A DNA stretch of 64,000 bases from an uncultured Ruminococcus sp. (GTDB taxonomy: Bacteria > Bacillota > Clostridia > Oscillospirales > Ruminococcaceae), in NCBI GenBank assembly GCA_900538575.1, contig UPZA01000010.1, forward strand, positions 1 to 64,000. Direction: 5' to 3'. The position numbers were made by a program, and so were the translations under genes. The notes below the pieces were generated by a model. It was not told the DNA's origin, made no database searches, and saw only the letters and a list, made by a program, of their open reading frames with translations. Positions 26,731 through 35,901 of this stretch are shown here, one piece after another; position 1 is the first letter of the stretch; each line of letters opens with the position of its first letter.

Positions 26731-28149
26731 TTACCTTTTTAATATTTTTCTGACGGTAGCCATAAGCTCCGGGAAATTTACGGCGGTTATAAATATTGTT
26801 ATACCGATTTGCAGGGGAATATAGAATCCCGGCTGATGTACGGCTATAATAGCCATTCCCAGCAGAATTGAAAGGTTCATAACTGTTTTTGTATGGTCCA
26901 CCTTAAAATAAATGTATCTTCTTGCGTCTATAACGCGTATAATATAGCATGCTACATAGCTTATAAAGCTTGCCGCAACCGCCCCGTGGACGCCGAATTT
27001 TTTTATTAATATAATGTTCAGAACTACGTTTAGTACCATGGAAACCATGCTGGTCCAGAAGGAATTTTTCGTATGCTGCGAGGCGGTGTAAATACTGCTG
27101 AAAAACAGGTTAAAGCACATCATAAGAACAGCCAGAATCAGAACGGGAGTGTATAAATAGGCTTTTGCATATTCAGGATGGTTGTTGTAGTTCAGCAGTA
27201 GTTTTGAAACAGGCTGTACAAGGGTAATAAGAAAAGCGGAGGCTATATACATTATAGACTGGTAGGCTGAAAATACGGTGCCGAAAAACCTTCCCTCACC
27301 CTTGTTTCCGTGTTCCGTTATAGCCGACATATTCCACGCCTGGAAAAACACGGTTGACACCATGGAAATAAGGTTCGGCACCTTAGAGGCGGCGGTATAA
27401 AGTCCCACTGCGGTATCTCCGGTTTTTCCGTCGGGTCCGTCTATATATTTAATCAGCAGACGGTCTGAAAAGCCTGTTATGATCCACATTATAGCGGTCG
27501 GTATCAGCGGAAGTGAAAATCTTACCATCATACGCATTGTGTCTCTATCCGCCCAATAGGGCCTGAAAAACTTGCCCAGACCGGCAATATTCCAAAGGAA
27601 AATTCCTGAACAAAGATCTGAGAGTATCATAGCTATCATAAAGCCCTTTATGCCCATCTGGAAATGGGAAATAAATATAATATTAAATATAAAAAGCGTT
27701 AGCGTAGCGAGTATGCCGTCAAAGGCGAACAGCTTTACGAAGCCCCTCGAACGTATAAAATTCGAGCATGTAAGTCTGAAAACCGAGGTGCAGACATAAA
27801 TCATCAGCCAAGGCGTATAGCCTTTGATAAAAGGTATAAGCGAAATAATCGGCGAAAACAGCAGCATTATGATAAGTCCTCCGATTTGAACCATGCATGC
27901 TGTTGAAAATATCTGACGCTTGTTGAATTCACGGTCAAGTCCGAATCTTATTATAGCCTCGGACATTGAAAAGGAAAAAACAGGTATCAGAAAGTTTGCG
28001 GCGGCTTCGATCAGTTCCTTGCTTCCAAGTATATCCGCGCCCATATAGGTAGTGTAAAGGCGGGTAAGAAAAAGCGTAAGGATTTTTGAGCCGAAAGTGC
28101 CTATAGCAAAAATAACAGTATTAAACGCAAGACTTTTATATTTATTCAT
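26731..28149 (-). CDS. oligosaccharide flippase / polysaccharide biosynthesis protein (MOP superfamily)
   Basis: This 472-aa protein has about 12-14 hydrophobic helices with the Wzx/MATE-like pattern, including an N-terminal NTVIFAIGTFGSKILTLFL segment. Such proteins flip undecaprenyl-linked oligosaccharides across the membrane. GCGGAG lies eight bases before the ATG, and a -10 TATAAT is present on the minus strand at 28195-28200 without a clear -35. No glycosyltransferase operon is adjacent, only the convergent polytopic membrane gene, so the substrate is unknown. Confidence 0.88.
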   Translation of the reverse strand: MNKYKSLAFNTVIFAIGTFGSKILTLFLTRLYTTYMGADILGSKELIEAAANFLIPVFSFSMSEAIIRFGLDREFNKRQIFSTACMVQIGGLIIMLLFSPIISLIPFIKGYTPWLMIYVCTSVFRLTCSNFIRSRGFVKLFAFDGILATLTLFIFNIIFISHFQMGIKGFMIAMILSDLCSGIFLWNIAGLGKFFRPYWADRDTMRMMVRFSLPLIPTAIMWIITGFSDRLLIKYIDGPDGKTGDTAVGLYTAASKVPNLISMVSTVFFQAWNMSAITEHGNKGEGRFFGTVFSAYQSIMYIASAFLITLVQPVSKLLLNYNNHPEYAKAYLYTPVLILAVLMMCFNLFFSSIYTASQHTKNSFWTSMVSMVLNVVLNIILIKKFGVHGAVAASFISYVACYIIRVIDARRYIYFKVDHTKTVMNLSILLGMAIIAVHQPGFYIPLQIGITIFITAVNFPELMATVRKILKR

Positions 28150-28381
28150 GTTATAATCTCCGCTTTATTATGATGAGTTTAAGCATATACAATTATTATA
28201 TCAGATTTTTCCTTAAAATGAAATAGATGGAGGTAAATTTGTTTGTTTATTACAACACTTTTTAATAACGGTAAAGCTTAGAATATTAGAAAACGTAATT
28301 AAAAATATAAACGAAGCAGGGGTTATCGGCTGTTTTTTAGCAGTTTTTCACACATTTACCATATATGAAAAGCAAAATATA

Positions 28382-28410
28382 TTGCAATTTTCTTGACGCT
28401 GTGATATAAT
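28382..28410 (+). promoter_or_regulatory. promoter of glmS
   Basis: TTGCAA, a 17-base spacer and TATAAT, about 100 bases before glmS. The leader does not show the core of a glmS ribozyme. Confidence 0.75.
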
Positions 28411-28470
28411 AAACTGTAAACAAGTTCGTTTTTTAAATGAACATTAAGCCGGAAAACTTATAAACAGGCG

Positions 28471-28511
28471 AAAGGAGTAGATTTGCTTTAACGGCAGATC
28501 AAACAATATAT
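28471..28511 (+). promoter_or_regulatory. displaced ribosome binding site and hairpin of glmS
   Basis: The only good Shine-Dalgarno, AAAGGAG (28471-28477), lies 34 bases before the ATG. Between them GATTTGC/GCAGATC (28480-28500) can form a 7-bp hairpin that would shorten the effective spacing to about 13 bases. Confidence 0.45.
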
Positions 28512-30332
28512 ATGTGCGGAATAGTTGGATATGTAGGACCCAGGGAATGCACCGACGTTTTGATCGACGCGCTTTCCAAGCTTGAATACAGAGGTTATGA
28601 TTCGGCCGGAATCGCCGTTTTTGACGGCGGAGAAATAAAGGTTGCAAAATCCAAGGGCAGACTAAAGGATCTTGTTGATAAGATGAATAATACCGAAAAG
28701 CCGGGCGGTCATGCGGGCATCGGTCATACAAGATGGGCTACCCACGGAGAGCCTTCGGACGTTAATTCTCATCCCCACAGCGGAAAAAGAGTTACAATAG
28801 TACATAACGGAATAATAGAAAATTATAAAGCCCTGAAGGATTTTCTGATTGCTTCGGGACGCGAGTTTCAGAGTGAAACGGACACCGAGGTAGTGGCTCA
28901 GCTTCTTGATTATTACTATGAGGGAAATCCCCTTGATACGATTATAAAAACCATGAATGAGCTTGAAGGCTCGTTTGCACTGGGAATTGTATTTTCTGAT
29001 TTTAAGGATACGGTCTATGCGGTAAGACGTGAAAGCCCTCTGATAGTCGGAGTGGGCGAGGGCGAAAGCTTTATTGCGTCGGACGTTCCCGCAATTCTTA
29101 AATATACGAAGGATTATTATCTGCTTGAGCACGACGAGATAGCGGTACTTGATAACAGCGGCGTCAGCGTATATGACAAGCACAAGCAGAAAATAGCGAA
29201 GGAGCTTAAAACTGCCGACTGGGATATGGACGCTGCTGAAAAGGGCGGCTATGAGCATTTTATGCTCAAGGAAATTCACGAGCAGCCCTCTGCTGTCAAG
29301 ACTACGATTACTCCCAGAATAACCGACGGACTGCCTAATCTTGAGGAATGCGGAATAACTCCGCAAAAGCTTAAAAACTTTAATCAGATTTACATTGTTG
29401 CCTGCGGTACGGCTATGCATGCGGGGATGGTTGGAAAATATGTTATCGAAAAGCTTGCAAGAGTTCCCGTTGTTGTCGATATTGCGTCAGAATTCAGATA
29501 CCGCGATCCTTTGATTACTAATAAGGATCTTGTGATTATTATTTCCCAGTCCGGAGAAACGGCGGATAGTCTTGCGGCGATGAGACTGTCTAAAAAGCTG
29601 GGGGCTGAAACCCTTGCGATTGTAAATGCAAAGGGAAGCTCTATAGCAAGGGAAGCGGATATGCTCATATATACCCATGCGGGTCCGGAAATTGCCGTAG
29701 CCTCCACAAAGGCTTATATGGTGCAGATTGCAGTCATGTACCTTATAGCGTTTGAGCTTGCGCTTGCTGTCGGCGCGATAGACGAGAAGGAGTGCCGCCG
29801 GCTTACCCGCCTTCTTCAGGAAATGCCTGAATATATAGCTGAAATTCTTGAGAATAAGGAGGATACGCAGTATATAGCTTCCTCGCTTATAACTGCCGAC
29901 AGTCTTCTTTATATAGGCAGAGGCCTGGATTATGCGCTTAGCATGGAGGGCTCGCTTAAACTAAAGGAAATCTCCTATATTCATTCAGAATCATATGCGG
30001 CAGGAGAGCTAAAGCACGGAACCATATCTTTGATATCCGACGGAATGCCGGTTATTGCTGTAGCGACTCAAAAAGCGCTTTTGGAAAAAACTGTAAGCAA
30101 TATAAAAGAAGTCAAGGCAAGAGGAGCAAAGGTAATAATGATATGCCGCAGCGGTTATGAACCGGACGCTGACGCGGCGGATTATAAGTTCGGTCTGCCG
30201 GATATAGACGATATACTTATGCCGATGGCGGCTGTGGTGCCGTTACAGCTTATCGCTTATTATACCTCTGTCCTGAAGGGCAATGATGTTGATAAGCCGA
30301 GAAATCTCGCGAAATCCGTAACGGTTGAATAA
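28512..30332 (+). CDS. glmS: glutamine--fructose-6-phosphate aminotransferase (isomerizing)
   Basis: GlmS makes glucosamine 6-phosphate from fructose 6-phosphate and glutamine, the first step toward UDP-GlcNAc. The start is fixed by the N-terminal nucleophile C2 in MCGIVGYVG, which must follow Met. The glutaminase domain has HTRWATHG and HNGIIEN. Two SIS domains (about 280-600) follow, with SQSGETADS, and the chain ends PRNLAKSVTVE as in the family. The length of 606 aa is normal. It is monocistronic, with a hairpin behind it. The leader lacks a recognisable glmS ribozyme. Confidence 0.98.
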   Translation: MCGIVGYVGPRECTDVLIDALSKLEYRGYDSAGIAVFDGGEIKVAKSKGRLKDLVDKMNNTEKPGGHAGIGHTRWATHGEPSDVNSHPHSGKRVTIVHNGIIENYKALKDFLIASGREFQSETDTEVVAQLLDYYYEGNPLDTIIKTMNELEGSFALGIVFSDFKDTVYAVRRESPLIVGVGEGESFIASDVPAILKYTKDYYLLEHDEIAVLDNSGVSVYDKHKQKIAKELKTADWDMDAAEKGGYEHFMLKEIHEQPSAVKTTITPRITDGLPNLEECGITPQKLKNFNQIYIVACGTAMHAGMVGKYVIEKLARVPVVVDIASEFRYRDPLITNKDLVIIISQSGETADSLAAMRLSKKLGAETLAIVNAKGSSIAREADMLIYTHAGPEIAVASTKAYMVQIAVMYLIAFELALAVGAIDEKECRRLTRLLQEMPEYIAEILENKEDTQYIASSLITADSLLYIGRGLDYALSMEGSLKLKEISYIHSESYAAGELKHGTISLISDGMPVIAVATQKALLEKTVSNIKEVKARGAKVIMICRSGYEPDADAADYKFGLPDIDDILMPMAAVVPLQLIAYYTSVLKGNDVDKPRNLAKSVTVE

Positions 30333-30344
30333 TGAAGTAATGCT

Positions 30345-30370
30345 GCTGCGGGAAAAGATTTTTCCGCAGC
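30345..30370 (+). terminator. possible weak terminator after glmS
   Basis: GCTGCGG/CCGCAGC extended by AAA/TTT pairs forms a strong hairpin, but the tail is GGAAAAAAT and not a T run. Partial readthrough into the LRR genes is likely. Confidence 0.45.
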
Positions 30371-30393
30371 GGAAAAAATGATGGAGAGCTTAT

Positions 30394-31614
30394 ATGAAAT
30401 TAATAAAAAGAATAGCGGCGGTAATTATTTCCGGTGCGGCAGCATTAAGCTGTTATACATTTTCCTCCGCTGCTGAAGAGGACATTGACGGCGACGCGGA
30501 TGTGATTGATACGGAGGACGAAGCTTCGGAGGATAGTGATTATATCACCAGCGGCGATTATAAATATTCCGTTAAGGTTTATGACGACGGAAGCGACGTT
30601 GCTTTTCTGGAGGAATATACAGGGGACGCCGAAAAGGTGGAGATTCCTGAGGAAATAGACGGCTATAAGGTAAAGGGGCTGGGTAATAAGACCTTTTATC
30701 TGAATGACAAAATAACTGAGATAACTATATCTGAAAATCTTGCGGATTTCGGTTATTATCCCTTCTACGGCTGCACTTCTCTTATGGAATTCAAGGTAAA
30801 TGAAAATAACCCTATTTATACCTCCGACAGCGACGGCGCTCTTGTGGGGAAAGACGGTCTTGCGATAATGGCTTATCCTACGGGAAAAAATCCGGAGAAG
30901 TATACGCTTGCAGATGGCATAGTAGCGATAAACTCCAGCGCGTTTGCAATGTGCTCTGAGCTTAAGGAAATAAATTTTCCGGATAGTCTGGAGTATATCG
31001 GCAATTTTGTTTTTTCCGAGTGCACGTCTCTGGAATCCATAACGTTCCCCGATTCGGTTTCAGCTCTGGGTAAGTTTGTTTTTTCCGGCTGTACTTCTCT
31101 TAAAGACGTTACGCTTCCTGCGAATCTTCAGAAAATAGGCGACGCCGCGTTTTATAAATGCGAATCCCTTGAACTGATTGATTTTCCGATAACGCTGACT
31201 GAAATAGGACAGGCTGCTTTCGCGTCTACCGGAATGACTTCGATTAAAATCCCCCCGACCATAACGGCAATCGGATACAGTGCGTTCGGATTTTATACAA
31301 ATGAAAACGACGAGATAATACTTGACGAGGATTTTGTGGTAATGGGCTACGAGGGAAGCTACGCTCAGACCTACTGTCAGGAAAACGAGGTTACGTTTTT
31401 AGCGCTTGACGAAGATGAAGCTGCCGGTTCTGATGAAAAAGCTGAAAATCAGACTTTTTCAAAAAGAGCTATAGTTCTGATTTGCATAGGCGGCGTTTTG
31501 GCGGTTGCTGCTGTAATTGCAGCAGTTATAATTATAAAGAAAAGAAAATCGTTAAAAGATAAAGAGGACGGGGAAGAGGAATCCGAAGAAAATAACTATA
31601 CGGAGGATGAATAA
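30394..31614 (+). CDS. BspA-like leucine-rich-repeat surface protein with C-terminal membrane anchor
   Basis: A signal peptide (about 1-27) and an acidic stretch precede LRR_5/BspA-type repeats (about 60-315) of the form FxxCxSLKxxxxPxxxxxIGxxAF, for example FSGCTSLKDVTLP. A C-terminal transmembrane helix (about 357-378) and a charged tail follow. BspA-like repeats mediate protein or host binding in several gut organisms; the ligand is unknown. GGAGAG precedes the ATG. The stop overlaps the next start by one base (TAATG), so the two LRR genes are translated together. Confidence 0.85.
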   Translation: MKLIKRIAAVIISGAAALSCYTFSSAAEEDIDGDADVIDTEDEASEDSDYITSGDYKYSVKVYDDGSDVAFLEEYTGDAEKVEIPEEIDGYKVKGLGNKTFYLNDKITEITISENLADFGYYPFYGCTSLMEFKVNENNPIYTSDSDGALVGKDGLAIMAYPTGKNPEKYTLADGIVAINSSAFAMCSELKEINFPDSLEYIGNFVFSECTSLESITFPDSVSALGKFVFSGCTSLKDVTLPANLQKIGDAAFYKCESLELIDFPITLTEIGQAAFASTGMTSIKIPPTITAIGYSAFGFYTNENDEIILDEDFVVMGYEGSYAQTYCQENEVTFLALDEDEAAGSDEKAENQTFSKRAIVLICIGGVLAVAAVIAAVIIIKKRKSLKDKEDGEEESEENNYTEDE

Positions 31615-33020
31615 TGAAAATTGCCCCGAAAAAAAGTCTTTTTGCTCTGCTCTCGGTTGCCGCGGCAGCGTTAACCCTTTTACCCGCAGCTTATGCCGAG
31701 GATGCAAGCGATGAATCGTCTGCAGTTTCTTCTGCCGCTCCTGAGCTTGTTGAGGGAGAAACGTTTACCGATGAAATACTTACCTATAATAAGGCTGAGG
31801 GCGGAGTATATATAACCGCGTGCAGCATAAACGCAACGTCTGTAAGCATAGGCGGAGAAATAGACGGATATAGAATATTGGGTATATACGACGGCGCTTT
31901 TGCTGAAAGGGACAAGCTTAGGTCGGTGGAAATTTCAGATGAGGTTTCTTATATAGGTACTTCCGCCTTTGCGTCCTGCGAATTGCTTGAGTCTGTCAAG
32001 CTTCCCTCCGGTATTACGGAGATACCGGCTCAGTGCTTTGCCGCTTGTTCCAGCTTAAAGGATTTGGAAATACCGGATACGGTAGAGTCGATAGGCGCTT
32101 ATGCATTCAGCTACTGCGACAATCTCAGCGGTCTTGAAATTCCTGAATCAGTACGTTCGGTAGAAGATTACGCTTTTGCATATTCCAATCTGGGAGATTC
32201 GTTAAAGCTGTGGGAAGGTCTTGAAACTCTCGGTTCAATGTCGTTTTATTATTGCAGAGGAATCAAGAATGTGAGTATTCCTGCTTCTCTGACCTCGATA
32301 GGCTCCTTGTCGTTTTTGGGCTGCGAGGATTTGGAACGTTTTGAAGTATCTCCCGACAGTCTTTATTTTAAGGAAACTGACGGCATACTTTATTCAAAGG
32401 ACGAAACTATTCTTGAGATATTTCCGATGGGAAAAAATCTTACTGATTTTACTATACCCGATTCGGTGCAATACATACCGTCAGGTGCATTTTTTGACAA
32501 TCCATTTTTAGAAAATATAGTTATGCCGGACAGCGTCGAGGCGGTAGGAGAAGCCGCTTTTTCAAATTGCACCGCCCTAAAGAGTATAACTCTTTCAAGT
32601 AAGCTTACAGAACTGCCGGGAAGCATATTCTGTGACTGCTCGTCGCTTAAAAGCATAGAAATTCCTCAGAACGTAACCACGATCGGCGACTATGCTTTTT
32701 TGGAATGTACGTCTCTTAAAAGCGTAACTATACCTGACGGAGTTGAAGCTATAGGGGAATATGCTTTAGGATTTACCGACGATGACGACGGTGAATTTCA
32801 CAGGCTTGACGGTTTTGAGATAAAGGCAAATTATGAAACCGCCGCAAGGAAATATGCGAAAAGCAACAGAATTTCCATTGAATATCTGGACGGAAACAAG
32901 GATCTGCCTTACATTATAACCTTGATCGTTGTCGGCGTAATCGCTGTGGCGGCAATTTCGGTTATTTCCGTTATTCTGATCAGAAATAAGAAAAAACGCG
33001 ACGAATTTTACAAAATTTGA
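31614..33020 (+). CDS. second BspA-like leucine-rich-repeat surface protein with membrane anchor
   Basis: A signal peptide (about 1-28, ending AYA-ED) precedes about ten LRR_5 repeats (about 65-405; for example FASCELLESVKLP and FLECTSLKSVTIP). A transmembrane helix (about 437-460) and a lysine-rich tail end the 468-aa chain. It is a paralog of the gene before it with the same topology. The overlapping TAATG junction indicates coupled translation. Both proteins probably expose the repeats outside a membrane helix; no sortase motif is present. Confidence 0.85.
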   Translation: MKIAPKKSLFALLSVAAAALTLLPAAYAEDASDESSAVSSAAPELVEGETFTDEILTYNKAEGGVYITACSINATSVSIGGEIDGYRILGIYDGAFAERDKLRSVEISDEVSYIGTSAFASCELLESVKLPSGITEIPAQCFAACSSLKDLEIPDTVESIGAYAFSYCDNLSGLEIPESVRSVEDYAFAYSNLGDSLKLWEGLETLGSMSFYYCRGIKNVSIPASLTSIGSLSFLGCEDLERFEVSPDSLYFKETDGILYSKDETILEIFPMGKNLTDFTIPDSVQYIPSGAFFDNPFLENIVMPDSVEAVGEAAFSNCTALKSITLSSKLTELPGSIFCDCSSLKSIEIPQNVTTIGDYAFLECTSLKSVTIPDGVEAIGEYALGFTDDDDGEFHRLDGFEIKANYETAARKYAKSNRISIEYLDGNKDLPYIITLIVVGVIAVAAISVISVILIRNKKKRDEFYKI

Positions 33021-33032
33021 ATTATTAGCTAT

Positions 33033-33068
33033 AAATACTGTTCATTTTATTATATGAACAGTATTTTT
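33033..33068 (+). terminator. terminator of the LRR operon
   Basis: A perfect 13-bp stem AAATACTGTTCAT/ATGAACAGTATTT with TTTTT. Confidence 0.92.
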
Positions 33069-33110
33069 ATCTTTAAATATATTTTCGGTCTAAAAAATTT
33101 ACTGCGGGGA

Positions 33111-33139
33111 TTGAAATTATGTCCTTTTTTTGTTATAAT
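33111..33139 (+). promoter_or_regulatory. promoter of the xylose-isomerase-like TIM barrel gene and nrdR
   Basis: TTGAAA, a 17-base spacer and TATAAT, about 30 bases before the next start. Confidence 0.85.
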
Positions 33140-33168
33140 ATATAGTATGAATTGAGGTGATCAGAGCA

Positions 33169-33954
33169 ATGAGGGCGGGAGTTTCAACTGCGTGCCTTTA
33201 TCCTAAGCTGCTCGAGGAATCGGTTTATGACCTGGCGCTTAACGGCATTGCTCATACCGAAATTTTCGTGAATACCGGCAGTGAGCTTGAAAGGAATTAT
33301 ATAAACGGTCTTGCGTCTACGCTGAAGCAGTTTGAAGTAACCTGCCGTTCGCTTCATCCGTTTACCTGCGCTATGGAGCCAATGATGTTTTTTTCAGGTT
33401 ATAAACGACGGGTAGACGATATGCTGGAATTTTACAAAAAGTATTTTGAAGCGATGAATATACTCGGGGCTGAAATTTTTATTTTTCACGGAAACAAGAA
33501 AATACCGGATATATCCAAGGAGCTTTACTATGAAAGCTTTAGTCGTTTAGCTGAAACAGGCAGGGAATTCGGCATAACAGTCGCGCAGGAAAATGTTGCG
33601 CGATGCGTCAGCGGTTCTCTGTCTTTTATGAAGGATATGGTAAGAAACTTAGGCGGCGACGCAAAATTTGTACTGGATACAAAGCAGTCTGTAAGAGCCG
33701 GCGAAAGTAACTTCGATATTCTTCGTACACTGGGAAGTCATATCGTTCATGTTCATATCAGCGATCACGGCGAACTGGGAGATTGCCTGCAAATAGGCAG
33801 GGGGAGATTTAATATAAGAAAGTTTTTATCTATGCTAAATGAAAATTCTCCCGACTGTTCGGTTATGCTTGAGCTTTATAGGAGTAATTTTGAGGGTATT
33901 TCAGATCTGGTTAACAATTATAATACTCTGGTGAGTATGATAGGAAAACTCTGA
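33169..33954 (+). CDS. sugar phosphate isomerase/epimerase-like TIM-barrel protein
   Basis: This 261-aa protein belongs to the AP-endonuclease-2/xylose-isomerase-like TIM-barrel family. Metal-ligand regions are visible as IFIFHGNKK, VAQENVAR, FVLDTKQS and HVHISDHG, with a late glutamate in MLELYR. The family includes sugar isomerases, epimerases and related enzymes, so the substrate cannot be named. The ATG at 33169 has GAGGTG nine bases upstream; the in-frame GTG at 33157 is inside that site. nrdR follows within 21 bases, probably in one transcript. Confidence 0.85.
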   Translation: MRAGVSTACLYPKLLEESVYDLALNGIAHTEIFVNTGSELERNYINGLASTLKQFEVTCRSLHPFTCAMEPMMFFSGYKRRVDDMLEFYKKYFEAMNILGAEIFIFHGNKKIPDISKELYYESFSRLAETGREFGITVAQENVARCVSGSLSFMKDMVRNLGGDAKFVLDTKQSVRAGESNFDILRTLGSHIVHVHISDHGELGDCLQIGRGRFNIRKFLSMLNENSPDCSVMLELYRSNFEGISDLVNNYNTLVSMIGKL

Positions 33955-33974
33955 ATAAAGGAAGGAAACAAGCT

Positions 33975-34427
33975 ATGCAATGTCCTTACTGCGGAAACGA
34001 GGATACAAAGATCATAGATTCACGCTCGATGGAGCGTAAAAAACGCAGGCGGCGCGAGTGCGGAAAATGCGGGAGACGTTTTACTACCTTTGAAATAATA
34101 GAGCGTCCTATGCTTATGGTGATAAAAAAAGACGGAACGTTTGAACCCTTTGACCGCAATAAGCTTATGAGAGGAATTTTCAACGCTATAAAAAAGCGAC
34201 CGGTTAATATTGAAAGGGTAAATAAGATAGCTGAGGACGTTGAGAATCATTTTGCTAACGCTATGATAAGCCAGACTACCTCCGAGGAGATTGGAAACAT
34301 GACTCTGGAGCTTTTGAAGGATGTCGACGACGTAGCTTATATTCGGTTCGCTTCAGTCTATAAGGCCTTTACAAGCGTGGAGGGATTTATCACTGCGATC
34401 AGCGAGCTTGATAGAAAACATAAATAA
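33975..34427 (+). CDS. nrdR: transcriptional repressor NrdR
   Basis: NrdR senses ATP/dATP and represses ribonucleotide reductase genes. The zinc ribbon has cysteines in MQCPYCG and ECGKCGRRF, with the basic stretch RKKRRRREC. The ATP-cone domain covers about 48-138. The length of 150 aa is normal. AAGGAAGG precedes the ATG. No ribonucleotide reductase gene lies in this window. Confidence 0.97.
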   Translation: MQCPYCGNEDTKIIDSRSMERKKRRRRECGKCGRRFTTFEIIERPMLMVIKKDGTFEPFDRNKLMRGIFNAIKKRPVNIERVNKIAEDVENHFANAMISQTTSEEIGNMTLELLKDVDDVAYIRFASVYKAFTSVEGFITAISELDRKHK

Positions 34428-34434
34428 TACACAA

Positions 34435-34469
34435 AATTCTACGGTGAAAATTGTCTGTTATGTAGAATT
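34435..34469 (+). terminator. possible terminator after nrdR
   Basis: An 8-bp inverted repeat AATTCTAC/GTAGAATT with a long loop and a tail GCTTATTTCTT. It is weak. Confidence 0.4.
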
Positions 34470-34542
34470 GCTTATTTCTTATAGAAAAATACGCCGCGAT
34501 ATGATATGATAAAAACATCACTATGAAAGAGGTTGATATATA

Positions 34543-34929
34543 ATGTCAAATAATTTTGATTCGGACGATCTGACCGGAATGTATGACACAAATGACATAA
34601 ATCAGAATAAGGCGCTTTCTATCGTAGCTTACATACCGGTGCTGTTTCTGATTACGTGGCTTGCGGCCGGCCATTCGCCGTATGCCAAATTTAATGCGAA
34701 TCAGGGACTGATTCTTACTATATTTGCTGCTGCTGCGGCAATCGTAAATAAGTTTATAGGCTTTGTAATAGGCTGGATACCATTTATAGGCGATGTTATT
34801 TCGTGGCTTGTCTGGATGGTTCTCAGCATAGCCGTCCTGGCGTTAATGATAATCGGTATTGTAAACGCCGCACAGGGCAAGGCTAAGAAGCTGCCGCTAA
34901 TAGGCGATCTTATTAACGCTATTCACTGA
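34543..34929 (+). CDS. small DUF4870/Tic20-like membrane protein
   Basis: This 128-aa protein has a short acidic N-terminus and three hydrophobic helices (about 25-45, 55-75 and 84-108). The motif AKFNANQGL is typical of DUF4870-like membrane proteins of unknown function. AAAGAGG precedes the ATG by nine bases. It appears monocistronic, with two hairpins following. Confidence 0.75.
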   Translation: MSNNFDSDDLTGMYDTNDINQNKALSIVAYIPVLFLITWLAAGHSPYAKFNANQGLILTIFAAAAAIVNKFIGFVIGWIPFIGDVISWLVWMVLSIAVLALMIIGIVNAAQGKAKKLPLIGDLINAIH

Positions 34930-34936
34930 TTTATAA

Positions 34937-34964
34937 AGGGACGCTTCACAGACGGGGCGTCCCT
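34937..34964 (+). terminator. hairpin after the DUF4870-like gene
   Basis: AGGGACGC/GCGTCCCT with a 12-nt loop; the tail (GAAATAT) lacks a T run. A second hairpin follows. Confidence 0.5.
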
Positions 34965-34981
34965 GAAATATCTGATATAAT

Positions 34982-35020
34982 AAAGGGCTGCGCCGCAGAA
35001 CCGGCGCTTTAATTATTTTT
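34982..35020 (+). terminator. second hairpin before fumarase alpha
   Basis: GCGCCG/CGGCGC with flanking AAAG/CTTT pairing, then AATTATTTTT. Confidence 0.55.
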
Positions 35021-35043
35021 ACCGAAGGGAATGACTTAAAAGC

Positions 35044-35886
35044 ATGCGGGAAATAAATATCAAGGCTATAGAAAATACCGTAAGGGATCTGTGTATCAAG
35101 GCAAATATACATCTTCCGTCAAGTCTGGAAAAAAGAATTAAAGAGGCTGCTGAGGAAGAAATATCTCCGGCCGGAATTAATGTTTTTGACGATCTGAAAG
35201 CCAATCTCAGGGCGGCTGACGAGGAAAATATACCGATATGTCAGGATACCGGAATGGCGGTTATATTTGCAGAAATCGGACAGGACGTGCATTTTACAGG
35301 CGGGGAATTCGAGCAGGCGGTAAACGCGGGAGTTTCCAGAGGCTATACAGAGGGGTTTCTGCGCTGCTCTGTCGTAGGCGATCCGCTGGAGAGGGTAAAT
35401 ACGGGAGATAATACGCCGGCAGTTATACATACGAGAATAGTTTCGGGAGACAGGGTTAAAATAGATGTGTGTCCAAAGGGCTTCGGAAGCGAAAATATGT
35501 CGGCGCTTAAGATGTTTACGCCGTCTGCCTCGACGGATGATATAGTGAATTTTGTTACCGAAACCGTGTCCGGAGCCGGAAGCAATCCATGTCCCCCTAT
35601 GGTTGTAGGCGTAGGTATCGGCGGAAATTTTGAATACTGCGCTTATCTCGCTAAAAAGGCCTTATGCCGGGACGTTTCTGTCAGAAATTCAAAAAAGCTT
35701 TACGCGGATTTGGAAAAGGCTATGCTTGAAAATATAAACCGCTTGGGTATAGGTCCTCAAGGCTTCGGAGGATTAATCACTGCTCTTTGCGTTAATATTG
35801 AGGAAGCGCCGACTCATATTGCAGGGCTTCCTGTAGCGGTAAATATAGGCTGTCATGTAACTCGTCACGCGGGAGCTGTTATTTAA
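35044..35886 (+). CDS. class I fumarate hydratase / L-tartrate dehydratase alpha subunit
   Basis: This 280-aa protein is the Fe-S alpha subunit of two-part class I fumarases, which hydrate fumarate to malate. Motifs seen include PICQDTGMAVIF with the first cluster cysteine, ENMSALKMF, NPCPPMVVGVGIGG and THIAGLPVAVNIGCH. The ATG follows GAAGGGAATG. The beta subunit normally lies directly downstream, but here ymdB follows after 15 bases. Either beta is encoded elsewhere or the enzyme is incomplete in this locus. A tartrate dehydratase role cannot be excluded. Confidence 0.92.
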   Translation: MREINIKAIENTVRDLCIKANIHLPSSLEKRIKEAAEEEISPAGINVFDDLKANLRAADEENIPICQDTGMAVIFAEIGQDVHFTGGEFEQAVNAGVSRGYTEGFLRCSVVGDPLERVNTGDNTPAVIHTRIVSGDRVKIDVCPKGFGSENMSALKMFTPSASTDDIVNFVTETVSGAGSNPCPPMVVGVGIGGNFEYCAYLAKKALCRDVSVRNSKKLYADLEKAMLENINRLGIGPQGFGGLITALCVNIEEAPTHIAGLPVAVNIGCHVTRHAGAVI

Positions 35887-35901
35887 TATTGAAAGGCTAT
35901 T

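Noticed and set aside
28437..28463. 8-codon peptide in the glmS leader
   Set aside because: No ribosome binding site in front of it; chance frame.
28411..28511. Possible glmS ribozyme in the glmS leader
   Set aside because: The leader is only about 100 nt and the conserved ribozyme core was not found.
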